The translations under genes and the position numbers were made by a program. Under the pieces are notes generated by a model that worked only from the letters and a program-made list of their open reading frames with translations, made no database searches and was not told the DNA's origin. 64,000 nucleotides of DNA from Cordilura impudica (Eukaryota > Arthropoda > Insecta > Diptera > Scathophagidae): positions 30,107,991 to 30,171,990 of the forward strand of contig OY821518.1 in assembly GCA_963682025.1 (NCBI GenBank), given 5' to 3'. Of the stretch, positions 46,774 through 57,690 are shown piece after piece (the first letter of the stretch is position 1; each line of letters opens with the position of its first letter).

Positions 46774-47452
46774 GGGCAGCGGGTAAGGTTCTAAAGGATC
46801 AAAAACGCTTTTTTTAACGTAAGAACAATGCTGGATTATTTATTTCATTTACACGTTATAGTTTAACATTTGAAGTATCTTTGAAAAAATTTTCAATTAA
46901 AAATTTTTATAAATAAGTACTTGACAGCGAATCTCCGGATGCGCCTCGAAAAAATTAGTTTTTTGGTGAACATCATAACTCGTTACCGGATCATATGGAA
47001 TAAAAAACCCGAAATGCGTTTAAAAGGTGATGTGTATCTCGAGGTAATCACGAAGAGTTTTTAATTTTTCTTTTTTTTTTTTTTTTGCAGCATTTTAAAG
47101 TGTAAAACACGATTTTTTCCATTAAATTTCAGTGAATTTGTTGTTAAAAAATGGGAAAAAATGGTTTAAAAAAACACTTCGTGATTACCTGGTGATTTAT
47201 GTGTAGAAATAGTGTATAAAATTTCAAAAAAATCGGTTTAGTAGATTTTGAGTTATGATGTTCACGGGCTTCAAACATGTTATTTGCGATAAAATCGATT
47301 AAAAGTTTTTTAAAAACTGATTTATACACGATATACCGTATGAAGCCGGTCGTTTGAAACGTTGTATCTTCATTGAAATTTTGACACAACACTCTCGACA
47401 TGCTGTACATTCAGAAAAAAATTAAAAGAAGTATTTAGAAACCTTACCCCCC
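46774..47452. mobile_element. foldback-type element within the array
   Basis: The ends are GGGCAGCGGGTAAGGTTCTAAA and, reversed, GGGGGGTAAGGTTTCTAAA, between TAA-type flanks. Further inverted pairs lie inward in matching order: GTGAACATCATAACTC near 46967 and 47250, and AGGTAATCACGAAG at 47042 and 47179. The whole insert therefore forms a diverged long hairpin. No transposase frame is present. Confidence 0.7.
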
Positions 47453-49574
47453 TAAAAAAAAAATAAGTTTTCTTAATGTATTACCTTTTCTTTAAAAAGT
47501 TCCTTTCCTTTAAAAGTATATTTTCTTAAAAAAGAAATTATTCTTAAAAAATAAGTTTTCATAAAACAAATACCTTTTGTTAAACAAGTTCCTTGTCTTA
47601 AAAGAAGCATTTTCTTAAAAAACTGAATCTTTAAGAAAAAATATCTTTTCTCAAAAAAGTACATTTTCTAAAAAAAGCATGTTTTAAAAAGTACATTTTC
47701 TTAAGAAAGTTCCTTTTTCTAAAAAGTACATTTTCTTAAAAAGGAACTTTCCTTAAAAAAAAGTACCTTTTCTTAAAAAAGTATATTTTCTTAAGAAAGA
47801 GTATTTCTTAAAAATTTACTTTTTATGAAAGAACTGCCATTTCTTAAAAAAGGGACCTACTTTTCCTATAAAATTACAATTTTTTATAAATTTAAAAGTA
47901 AATTTTCTTATAGAAGTACTTTTATGAATGTACCTTTTCTTATAAAAGCACCCTTTCTTACAATGTACCTCTTCTTATAAAAGTACCTTTTCTTATAAAA
48001 GTATATTTAATTAAAAAAATTACTTTAGTTACATAAAGTACCTTTTCTGAAAAAATTACATGTCCTTAAAAAAAGTTTTTTCCTTAAAAAAGTACCTCTT
48101 CTTAATAAGTGCCTTTCCTTAAAAACTTACATTTTTTTGAAAGAACCTTTTCTTGAAAAAGTAACTTGTCTTTAAAAAGTACCTTCTCTTATAATTGTAC
48201 CTTTTCTTTAAAAAGTACTTTTTCCTATAAACAGTACTTTTTCCTTTTGCTAAAAAGTACTTTTTATTAAAAAGTAAATTTTCTTAAAAAAGTAAATTTT
48301 GTTAAAAAGGAAGTTCCTTGTCTTAAAAGAAGCATTTTCTTAAAAAAACTGAATCTTTAAGAAAAAATATCTTTGCACATAAAACTACTTTTCGTATAAA
48401 ATTACAATTTCTTGTAAATGTAAATTTTCTTATAGAAGTACCTTTTTATGAATGTACTTTTTCTTATAAAAGCGTCTTTTCTTACAATTTAACTTTTCTT
48501 ATAAAAGTACCTTTTCCTATAAAAGTATATTTAATTAAAAAAGTAAATTTAGTTACAAAAAGTACCTTTTCTAAAAAAGTATCTTTTCTTAAAAAAATTA
48601 CATTTTCTTAAAAAAAGTTTTTTTCTTTTTTTCTTTAATAAGTGCTTTCCTTAAAAATTTTACTTTTTTTAAAAGAACATTTTCTTGAAAAAGTAACTTT
48701 TCTTTAAAAAGTACCTTCTCTTATAATTGTATCTTTAAACAGTACTTTTCCCTTTTGTTAAAAAGTACCTATTATTAAAAACGTAAATTTTCTTAAAAAA
48801 GTAAATTTTGTTATAAAGGAAGTTCCTTGTCTTAAAAGAAGCATTTTCTTAAAAACCTGAATCTTTAAGAAAAAATATCTTTTCTCATAAAACTACTTTT
48901 CTATAAAATTACAATTTCTTATAAATGTAAATTTTCTTATAGAAGTACCTTTTCATTTAAAAACACCTCTTCGTACAATGTACCTTTTCTTATAAAAGTA
49001 CATTTTCTTACAAAAGTACCTTTAGACACAAAAAGTACCTTTGTTAAAAAATTACATTTCCTTAAAAAAGATTTTTTTCTTAAATAAGTAACTCTTCTTA
49101 AAAAGTGCCTTTCCTTAAAAATTTACCTTCTCTTAAAAGAACCTTTTCTTGAAAAAGTAACTTTTCTGTAAAAAGTATTTTTTCCTATAAACAGTACTTT
49201 TTCCTTTTGTTAAAAAAGTACCTTTTATTAAAAAAGCAAATTTTCTTAAAAAAAGCAAATTTTCTTTAAAAAAAGTACCTGTTCTTCAAAAAGTACCTTT
49301 AATTACAAAAAGTACATTTTCTTTAAAAGGTTATTTTTCCTATAGTAGTACCTTTCACTAAAACAGTGAATTTTCTTTAAAAAGTACTTTTTCCTATAAT
49401 AAATAGTACCTTTTCTTAAAAAAAAGTAAATTTTCTTCAAAAATACCTTTTCTCAAAAGTACCTTTTACGAAAAAAATACTTTTTCTTATAAAGTGCTTT
49501 TCTCAAACCATATTTTTTATAATAAACAAGTAAGAGTGTTAAATTCGGTTGGGCCGAATCTTTGATATCCTCCA

Positions 49575-50724
49575 CCTTTTAATTTTTTTATCATTTTCCA
49601 TTTTTCACTTTTCAATTTTCATCTTTCGTTTTTCATTTTTATTTTTTCATTTTTAATTTATATTTTTCATATTCCGTTTTCCATTTTTCATTTCCCATTT
49701 TTCATTTTTCATTTTTCATCTTCCATTTTTCATTTTCCATATTCCTTTTTCATTTTTAATTTTTAATTTTTAATTTTTAGTTTTTAATTTTTAATTTTTA
49801 ATTTTTAATTTTTAATTTTTAATTTTTAATTTTTAATTTTTAATTTTTAATTTTTAATTTTTAATTTTTAATTTTTAATTTTTAATTTTTAATTTTTAAG
49901 TTTTAATTTTTAATTTTTAATTTTTAATTTTTAATTTTTAATTTTTAATTTTTAATTTTTAATTTTTAATTTTTAATTATTAATTTTTAATTTTTAATTT
50001 TTAATTTTTAATTTTTAATTTTTAATTTTTAATTTTTAATTTTTAATTTTTAATTTTTAATTTTTAATTTTTAATTTTTAATTTTTAATTTTTAATTTTT
50101 AATTTTTAATTTTTAATTTTTAATTTTTAATTTTTAATTTTTAATTTTTAATTTTTAATTTTTAATTTTTAATTTTTAATTTTTAATTTTTAATTTTTAA
50201 TTTTTAATTTTTAATTTTTAATTTTTAATTTTTAATTTTTAATTTTTAATTTTTAATTTTTAGTTTTTAATTTTTAATTTTTAATTTTTAATTTTTAATT
50301 TTTAATTTTTAATTTTTAATTTTTAATTTTTAATTTTTAATTTTTAATTTTTAATTTTTAATTTTTAATTTTTAATTTTTAATTTTTAATTTTTAATTTT
50401 TAATTTTTAATTTTTAATTTTTAATTTTTAATTTTTAATTTTTAATTTTTAATTTTTAATTTTTAATTTTTAATTTTTAATTTTTAATTTTTAATTTTTA
50501 ATTTTTAATTTTTAATTTTTAATTTTTAATTTTTAATTTTTAATTTTTAATTTTTAATTTTTCATTTTTCATTTTCTATTTGCCATTTTTAATTTAAAAT
50601 TTTTCATTTTCCATTTTCCATTTTTCATTTTCTATTTATCATTTTCCATTTTCCAATTTTCATTTTTCATTTTTATTTTTCCATTTTCCATTTTTAGTTT
50701 TTCGTTTTCCGTTTTCCATTTTTC

Positions 50725-50756
<32 letters not shown>

Positions 50757-50815
50757 TCCATTTTTCAATTTTAATTTTTCATTTTCCATTTTATATTTTT
50801 CATTTTCCATATTCC

Positions 50816-50847
<32 letters not shown>

Positions 50848-50863
50848 TTCATTTTTCATTTTC
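49575..50863. repeat. heptamer array (TTTTTAA)n with TTTTTCA/TTTTCCA flanks
   Basis: The centre, about 49754-50560, is roughly 115 near-perfect copies of the 7-base unit TTTTTAA with very few substitutions. Outside it, on both sides, are heptamers of the type TTTTTCA and TTTTCCA, more mixed. The array is cut at 50863 by the left LTR of the BEL/Pao element. Confidence 0.9.
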
Positions 50864-51139
50864 TGTATTTGATATGTTGAATTAAAACCCAAATAACTAT
50901 AATTTTGTTACTTTATGTATTTTTATTAAATGGACTGTATTTTTATTGTGAAATTGTTTACAATGTGTACTTATACCTTCTTTTACAATGTTATCACTAC
51001 AACGCCCTTATTAATAATGGCGACACAAACGCTGTTTACAAAAAAATTAAAAAAAAGGCATTGCCTGATAAAATTATAGATACAACATAAATATGAGTTA
51101 TCAGATTCGATTCAATCAAGTAATTATGACTCTCAAACA
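50864..51139 (-). repeat. 3' LTR of the BEL/Pao element
   Basis: It is the downstream LTR in element orientation. The gag-pol stop lies only 28 bases away, so the 3' untranslated part is very short. Confidence 0.93.
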
Positions 51140-51167
51140 TCTCGGCCCACCTTGAAAGCACCAGCTT

Positions 51168-54100
51168 TCAAAGATCCAGAAAAAGTGGACATAGCTTGAC
51201 TATTGGTCGTTTGAACGTGCCCTTTGATGTCGTCACGGAAACCACTCGTACCAGACCATCAGCTCCTGGGTGAAGTTGTGAGATTCGCCCCATCGACCAT
51301 TGAGTTGGGGGTGCATTGTCGTCTTTTATTAGAACCACATCTCCAATTTGAATGTTCTCTAATTTTTGCTTCCATTTAGGGCGTTGTTGCAATTGTGAAA
51401 TATATTCGAGAGACCATTTCTTCCAAAATTGTTGAACCAATCTTTGAAGATACTGCCAACGATTGAGTAAATTGTCCTTAATGTTCATTACATCTTCATC
51501 GGGTGCTGTTGCCATTGGACGCATTATAATAAAATGACCAGGTGTCAATGGGTCGATATCGCCTTCAAATCTTCTGCACAATGGGCGTGAATTTAAACAT
51601 GCCTCGATTTGACATAATACTGTGGACATCTCTTCATACGTTGTTGAAGTTTCTTTGAGGACTCTACGCAAATGATATTTTATAGATTTCACACCTGCCT
51701 CCCATATGCCGCCAAAGTGTGGACCTGATGGGGGGGAGAAATGCCATTCAATCTGTAATTCATTTAACTCATTACAAATGGCATCTTGTGTCGTTGGTGT
51801 ATTGAGAAATATAAATAATTCTCGCAAGTACTGATTACACCCAACAAAATTCGTACCGTTGTCGGTGTAAATGTGTTTCGGTTTGCCCCGTCTGGCAATA
51901 AATCTCCGAAGAGATGCGGTAAATGCTGCCGTAGATAATTCTGTCACTAATTCGATATGTATTGCCTTGGTAACTAGACATACAAAAATGGCGATCCAGC
52001 ATTTATAATGTTTCGAACCACGGCCTTTCCAAGAGCGTATTTGTAGGGGACCGGCAAAATCGATACCGGTATTTATGAATACGCAGCCAGGATCTAAACG
52101 ATGTGTTGGCAAATTGCCCATTTGTTGTCGAAATGCTTTGCCCCGTTGTCGCATACATGAAGTACATTTATAAATGGATTGTTTGATGACATATAAAGCA
52201 GCCGGAATCCAATACTTCAGTCCGAGGATATATTGTAGTTGCCTCTGACCAGCATGCATATGTTTGATATGAAAGTAATTAACGATTAACTTTGTTAGAT
52301 TATGTTTTCTATCCAAAATTATTGGGTGTTTTTGATCATAGTTAATTTTGGAATTAGCGACTCTGCCTCCAACTCGAAGCAGTCCTTTACTATCCAAAAA
52401 AGGCGTGAGCGATGATAATTTATTTGTCGACGATAATTGTTGATTTGATGATATGAGGTGAATTTCAAATTGATATGTTGAACGTTGAGCCTTCTTCACT
52501 AAGACATCATGAGCTTGTATTATTTCGGTTGTCTTCAGCATACCTATTGATTTCGTTGACTTGTTTCGACAGTTGTTGACAAATCTAAGAATGAGCGCTG
52601 TGACACGAATCAGCTTCATAAATTCAGAATATCTATTGATGATATCCACTTCAGATATAATTGATGTGTTTACAATAACTTCCTTACGTTCTTCTAAATT
52701 GATATCCCTAGGAATTTCCAGGCGATGTCGATTATATTCATCTGGGTCTCGTAACATATGTGGGCCATGCCACCATAATTTGTTGTGAATAAGATCCGTG
52801 GTTGTAATGCCCCTAGTGGCCAAGTCGGCTGGATTCTGTTGTGATGGTATATGATGCCAATATTGAGCCGGAATTATGCTTATTATCTGAGATGTCCGAT
52901 TTGCTACGAAAGTTTTCCATCTGCGAGGATGATCAGATATCCAATGAAGAACAACAGTTGAATCTGTCCAACCATATAATGAAACATTTTGTACGCTCAA
53001 AGCTTCCTTTACCTTTGTCATAAGTTTGACCATAAGTGTTGCGCCGCACAATTCAAGACGTGGTAGTGTTATCTGTTTCACCGGTGCTACTCTTGTCTTT
53101 GCTGCAATTAAATTTGTGTAAATTGTCCCATCTTGACCTTTTACCCTAATGTAGATGGCAGCCGCATATGCTAGTTCAGATGAATCCGAAAAACCATGGA
53201 GCTCAACATCTAGCTCATTTGCGAATTGCAACCATCTCTGTATTCGTACCTCTGCAACCTCTTCCATCTTCTGACGATTTTGTACCCATTCATTGTACAA
53301 ATGTCTGGGCAATATTTCATCCCACCCTACTCCACTCAACCAAAGCCTTTGCATAAATATTTTCATGTGAATTACGATTGGCGAAAGCCATCCCATTGGG
53401 TCGAATATACGGGCTATATCTGATAGTATTATACGCTTCGTAAGTTGGCCGGGTAGAACAGAAAGTTTGACATTATATTTGAAAACGTCCCCTTTGGTAT
53501 CCCATAGTAAGCCTAGTGTATTTACGGTTCGAGCTTCATCCAAACATGTAACCATAGCGGACTCCCGATCCTCTTCGTCAATGGTTGCTAAAAAAGTTGT
53601 TGAATTGGATGCCCATTTTCGCAAATGAAACCCGGAACTAGATAAAATATGGCAAATTTGCTGCTTGAGCTCAATAGCGTGTTTTTCATTTTGTGCACAA
53701 AACATAAAATCATCTACGTAAAAATGTTGACTAATAGCTTCTGCCGCATCAGGGTATTCCTCGGCATAATCAATAGATATTTGTTGTAGTGTTCTTGTCG
53801 CCAGAAATGGGGCAGCTGAAGTTCCATATGTAACGGTTTTCAAGTTGTATTCTACTGGTCGTTCCGTGATTGCATTTCTCCATATGATACGTTGTAATGA
53901 TTGATCATATGGATGTACCAGCACCTGCCGATACATTTTCTCTTTATCGGATGTAAAACCAATCTCAAATTTACGAAATTTAATAACAATATGGAAGAGG
54001 TCATTTTGAACAACTGGTCCTACTAACAGGTTGTCATTTAAAGATAAACCATTGGACGTCTTGCATGACGCATCATACACCACCCGTAATTTTGTCGTGG

Positions 54101-56348
54101 AGCTTGAGGGTTTCATTACAGCATGGTGCGGTAAAAAACAGACCCTTTCCATTGATGTATCAACTGCTACTTCCATGTGGCCCAATTCTATATAATTTGC
54201 CATAAATTTTATATACTCATCTCGAAGGTTTTTATCTTTTTCAAATCTACGTTCCATTGCGTATAGTCTATTTAGCGCACTTGATCTTGACTCGCCTAAG
54301 TTAATTATATTATCTTTTAGTGGCAGTTTAACAATATACTGACCCTGTTCATTACGTTGCACATTTTGTCTGTAATGATCCTCTGCTTGCTGTTCTTCCA
54401 AGGTTAAATGTTGTGATTTTACCTGCACCTCTTCAGTCTCCCAGAAACGTTGTATCTGTTCGTCCAAGTCTGCGTATGCCAAAGCCGATATTACTGCAGA
54501 TTCTGGTGAAGTTGTTGCTTTACCAATTATTACCCATCCAAAGATTGTGTGTATGGCAGTTGGATATCCACTTGGATGCTTAATTTTGTCTAGTAAACAG
54601 CACTCTGAATATATGTCCGCTCCAATAATGATGTCAATATTTCCAGGTTTACGATAAAATGGATCTGCCAAACTCAGATTTTCAAAATACTTTAGTTTAC
54701 TATCGTATATTTCACGAGCTGGTAACTGTTGCGTTAAATTTGATAAACAAAGTGCTTCGGAGGTGATGATCTTCTCCGGAGTACAAAATTGGATTTCAAC
54801 TTTACCCTTTGTATGACTGCTGTTGCCATCACCGACTCCAAAGAGTGTTGTCTTATCGTATTTTCGTTTAAGTTGCAATCGTTGAATACATGACTCGGAT
54901 ACCAGAGTCCTTTGAGAACCTGTATCCAATAAGGCACGACATGGTTGCAATACTCCATACTTATCATGAACCATCACCTTTGCGGTAGGCAGTAAAGCAT
55001 ACGACTGTTGATTCTGTTGAGATATGTTGACACTTACACACGTAGTTTCAGTAGGAGTTGCCGTAAAAGTTTGACTTTGTTGCCGATTATTTGTCGGTTC
55101 TATATGAAGTAACGTGTTGTGCTTCTTATTACATTTTCTGCATGATGACCGTCTGCATTCTGATGACCTATGATTAGGTTGCAAACAATTGTAACATATG
55201 TTGTGTTGACGAACTATTTCTCTTCGGTCGTTAATAGTTATGTCTTTGAATGAATTGCAATTGTATAGTAGATGCTCTTCGGAACAAACTGGGCATGTTT
55301 GAAGTGTTGCCGCAAAACTTCGTATTTGATTTCGCTTTCTGACATCACTGCCTTTGTGTATATTTTCAAGTTCATGGACCTTTCTCTCCAAAAACTCCAT
55401 AAAATTTTTAAATGTTGCCAAAGCGTCTGTCTGTTTTTCTCGAAACCATAATGTAGCAGTGTCATCATCGAGTTTTTTCTCCAAAATGTATAACAAAATT
55501 GAATCCCAATATTCAACGGGTTCGTTAAGAACCTTTAACGCATTGTAACTCTCGTTGATGTTATTGTAAAAATGTCCTATTTCAATATACGAACTTGATT
55601 TTAATCTCGGTTGATCAATCAACAATTCAAAATACGACTTCTTAACTTTTCCCGAATTGTCATAACGTTTCTTAATTATCTCCCATGCAACTTCATAATT
55701 TGCATTTGTAAACTTTAAATGTTTAATCAAAGACAGTGCCTCTCCTTTCAATTTAGTTTGTAAATACTCCAGCTTTTCTACTGCTGAAATGTTGATTTTT
55801 GAATGTATCATCGCCTCAAATAAATCACGAAAACGAATCCAATCAAGGCTGCTGCCATCAAATTCTGGGATCTCAATTCTAGGTAACCTTAATTCACCGT
55901 GAGTGCTATTGGCGCTCTGGTTTGGAGAATATGCATGTTCACTTCGATTATTTTCAGTAAAACGTTCAATAAGAGCACCCATTGTACTTTGATGGTCCAT
56001 TAAAGCCTGTATTGCCGCCGGTAGTTCAGTTGTCGGTGCTTGGCCATTAATGATTGTTTGATTTCGATCTACCTCCTCAACAAGACGTAAATCAATACCT
56101 TTAAGTGAAAAATATTTAGTTTCAATTTCATTACGATACTTCTCTTCTTCTTGTAATTTGTCTTCTTTTGTTAGAGCTACAATCTCCTGTTGTATTGCCT
56201 CGAACTCTTTGAACAACTCTTCAGCTTTGACAATACGAACTTTAATCTCGTCTTCACTAGCATTTGACTCAGTGCAATAATTATAAATTCTCGTTATAGT
56301 TGATCTTATTGTCTGACGCTGACGTTTCAATTTATCGATTTCATCCAT
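51168..56348 (-). CDS. BEL/Pao gag-pol polyprotein
   Basis: A single frame of 1726 residues encodes the whole element. Order, with approximate residues: N-terminal coiled part (1-100); Gag-like DUF1759 region (155-330, LPRIEIPEFDG..W..F); Cys/His zinc-knuckle region (352-415, CYNCLQPNH); aspartic protease (DTG at 475-477); Pao-type reverse transcriptase (690-960, with a DKEKMYRQ motif at 801 and YVDD at 877-880); RNase H (about 1050-1175, GFSDSSE with Asp1055, Glu1099, Asp1129); integrase zinc-binding HH-CC region (1360-1398); integrase core (Asp1430, Asp1496, Glu1550); C-terminal DUF5641-like part (1635-1722). All catalytic residues I looked for are present and no stop interrupts it. The start at 56348 is the first Met after a 595-base leader. 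The products act in cytoplasmic particles and in nuclear integration. It is potentially active. Confidence 0.93.
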   Translation of the reverse strand: MDEIDKLKRQRQTIRSTITRIYNYCTESNASEDEIKVRIVKAEELFKEFEAIQQEIVALTKEDKLQEEEKYRNEIETKYFSLKGIDLRLVEEVDRNQTIINGQAPTTELPAAIQALMDHQSTMGALIERFTENNRSEHAYSPNQSANSTHGELRLPRIEIPEFDGSSLDWIRFRDLFEAMIHSKINISAVEKLEYLQTKLKGEALSLIKHLKFTNANYEVAWEIIKKRYDNSGKVKKSYFELLIDQPRLKSSSYIEIGHFYNNINESYNALKVLNEPVEYWDSILLYILEKKLDDDTATLWFREKQTDALATFKNFMEFLERKVHELENIHKGSDVRKRNQIRSFAATLQTCPVCSEEHLLYNCNSFKDITINDRREIVRQHNICYNCLQPNHRSSECRRSSCRKCNKKHNTLLHIEPTNNRQQSQTFTATPTETTCVSVNISQQNQQSYALLPTAKVMVHDKYGVLQPCRALLDTGSQRTLVSESCIQRLQLKRKYDKTTLFGVGDGNSSHTKGKVEIQFCTPEKIITSEALCLSNLTQQLPAREIYDSKLKYFENLSLADPFYRKPGNIDIIIGADIYSECCLLDKIKHPSGYPTAIHTIFGWVIIGKATTSPESAVISALAYADLDEQIQRFWETEEVQVKSQHLTLEEQQAEDHYRQNVQRNEQGQYIVKLPLKDNIINLGESRSSALNRLYAMERRFEKDKNLRDEYIKFMANYIELGHMEVAVDTSMERVCFLPHHAVMKPSSSTTKLRVVYDASCKTSNGLSLNDNLLVGPVVQNDLFHIVIKFRKFEIGFTSDKEKMYRQVLVHPYDQSLQRIIWRNAITERPVEYNLKTVTYGTSAAPFLATRTLQQISIDYAEEYPDAAEAISQHFYVDDFMFCAQNEKHAIELKQQICHILSSSGFHLRKWASNSTTFLATIDEEDRESAMVTCLDEARTVNTLGLLWDTKGDVFKYNVKLSVLPGQLTKRIILSDIARIFDPMGWLSPIVIHMKIFMQRLWLSGVGWDEILPRHLYNEWVQNRQKMEEVAEVRIQRWLQFANELDVELHGFSDSSELAYAAAIYIRVKGQDGTIYTNLIAAKTRVAPVKQITLPRLELCGATLMVKLMTKVKEALSVQNVSLYGWTDSTVVLHWISDHPRRWKTFVANRTSQIISIIPAQYWHHIPSQQNPADLATRGITTTDLIHNKLWWHGPHMLRDPDEYNRHRLEIPRDINLEERKEVIVNTSIISEVDIINRYSEFMKLIRVTALILRFVNNCRNKSTKSIGMLKTTEIIQAHDVLVKKAQRSTYQFEIHLISSNQQLSSTNKLSSLTPFLDSKGLLRVGGRVANSKINYDQKHPIILDRKHNLTKLIVNYFHIKHMHAGQRQLQYILGLKYWIPAALYVIKQSIYKCTSCMRQRGKAFRQQMGNLPTHRLDPGCVFINTGIDFAGPLQIRSWKGRGSKHYKCWIAIFVCLVTKAIHIELVTELSTAAFTASLRRFIARRGKPKHIYTDNGTNFVGCNQYLRELFIFLNTPTTQDAICNELNELQIEWHFSPPSGPHFGGIWEAGVKSIKYHLRRVLKETSTTYEEMSTVLCQIEACLNSRPLCRRFEGDIDPLTPGHFIIMRPMATAPDEDVMNIKDNLLNRWQYLQRLVQQFWKKWSLEYISQLQQRPKWKQKLENIQIGDVVLIKDDNAPPTQWSMGRISQLHPGADGLVRVVSVTTSKGTFKRPIVKLCPLFLDL

Positions 56349-56943
56349 TTTCTGAAATTTATAATATTTTACTTGAAATGACTTTTATTGCAACTGAATT
56401 GGTAATCCTTTTGTCTATGTTAACTATAAGTAGAAACTGTCAAAATATTCTATTTTATTCTTTGACCTTTAGTCATAAAATGTGATGCCACTATTAATGT
56501 CGTTAGATTAATTTATTGTAGTTCGCCCTATTGATCGCTATGCAGCGCATATGTCGATGTTCAAATTCCAATGAGACTGTAACTACTCGCAATGTCGTCT
56601 ATCACCACTAGATGGTACCTGCTGAGTTGCATGAATACAACAATTGTTATATACCACCTTGCATGTGCTTGTCGTCCGATGACGTAGAAACTTCTGGCAT
56701 GTAAAGTGCTTCCCTTGCGAACACTGATGTTTTCTTCTGATGAAGTTGAATAGCAGTGTCTTTCGAAGATATTTCCTTACCAACTTAAATATGATTTGCT
56801 GGACGTCTAAATCGGTTCCCTTATGAACACTTATGCCTTCTCCTGATGCAGTTGAATAGACGCTGCTTCCTTCCTTGGCTGTGTGCCTTTGAGACTGAAT
56901 TTGTATCAAGTTCACCAAATGTCCGGTGACGGAGGACCAAAAA
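56349..56943 (-). promoter_or_regulatory. BEL/Pao leader with probable primer-binding site
   Basis: Directly after the 5' LTR the minus strand reads TTTTTGGTCCTCCGTCACCG; the TGG at about three bases in is the expected start of a tRNA primer-binding site, tRNA not identified. The leader contains two diverged copies of a segment of about 65 bases (about 56815-56880 and 56695-56760, sharing CTATTCAACT.CATCAG.AGAA). A 129-codon frame across it and the LTR is probably not coding. Confidence 0.6.
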
Positions 56944-57218
56944 TGTATTTGATATGTTGAATTAAAACCCAAATAACTATAATTTTGTTACTTTATGTAT
57001 TTTTATTAAATGGACTGTATTTTTATTGTGAAATTGTTTACAATGTGTACTTATACCTTCTTTTACAATGTTATCACTACAACGCCCTTATTAATAATGG
57101 CGACACAAACGCTGTTTACAAAAAAATTAAAAAAAGGCATTGCCTGATAAAATTATAGATACAACATAAATATGAGTTATCAGATTCGATTCAATCAAGT
57201 AATTATGACTCTCAAACA
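56944..57218 (-). repeat. 5' LTR of the BEL/Pao element
   Basis: It is the upstream LTR in element orientation and should carry the promoter. It matches the other LTR apart from one base in an A run. Confidence 0.93.
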
Positions 57219-57244
57219 TTTTCCATTTTGCATTTTTCATTTTT

Positions 57245-57279
<35 letters not shown>

Positions 57280-57329
57280 TATTTTCCATTTTCCATTTTC
57301 CATTTTTCACTTTTTATTTTTCATTTTCC

Positions 57330-57361
<32 letters not shown>

Positions 57362-57511
57362 TTCATTTTTCATTTTTCATTTTTCATTTTTCATTTTCCA
57401 TTTTCCAATTTTCAATTTTCAATTTTCAATTTTCAATTTTCAATTTTCAATTTTCAATTTTCAATTTTCAATTTTCAATTTTCAATTTTCAATTTTCATT
57501 TTTCATTTTTC

Positions 57512-57542
<31 letters not shown>

Positions 57543-57606
57543 CATTTTCCATGTCCCATTTTTCATTTTTCATTTTCCATTTTTAATTTTCCATTTTTAA
57601 TTTTTC

Positions 57607-57638
<32 letters not shown>

Positions 57639-57690
57639 TTCAGTTTTCATTTTCCATTTTTTATTTTTATTAATTTTTAATTTTTAATAT
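57219..57690. repeat. heptamer array, right part
   Basis: Continuation of the array beyond the BEL/Pao element, mostly TTTTTCA, TTTTCCA and a central run of TTTTCAA units (about 57405-57495). Long frames rich in IFHF are repeat read-through. Confidence 0.88.

Larger units (their letters stand above)
50864..57218 (-). mobile_element. complete BEL/Pao LTR retrotransposon
   Basis: A 6355-base element on the minus strand with LTRs of 276 (50864-51139) and 275 bases (56944-57218). Both start TGTATTTGATATG and end CTCTCAAACA on the plus strand. The only difference I see is a one-base length change in an A run. It is flanked by TTTTC on both sides (50859-50863, 57219-57223). The purine-rich tract GGTGGGCCGAGA lies next to the 3' LTR. 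One long gag-pol frame is intact. There is no env-like frame. Near-identical LTRs and an intact frame indicate recent insertion. Confidence 0.95.

Noticed and set aside
51168..56348. Short plus-strand frames (for example 52561-52788, 53168-53423) within the BEL/Pao coding region
   Set aside because: They are shadows opposite the gag-pol frame.
56583..56972. 129-codon frame upstream of gag in the BEL/Pao element
   Set aside because: It crosses the LTR boundary and follows the duplicated leader; no recognised domain.
57172..57680. Long frames of about 140-150 codons rich in IFHF
   Set aside because: They arise because a 7-base unit lacking stops in some frames is repeated; no protein character.
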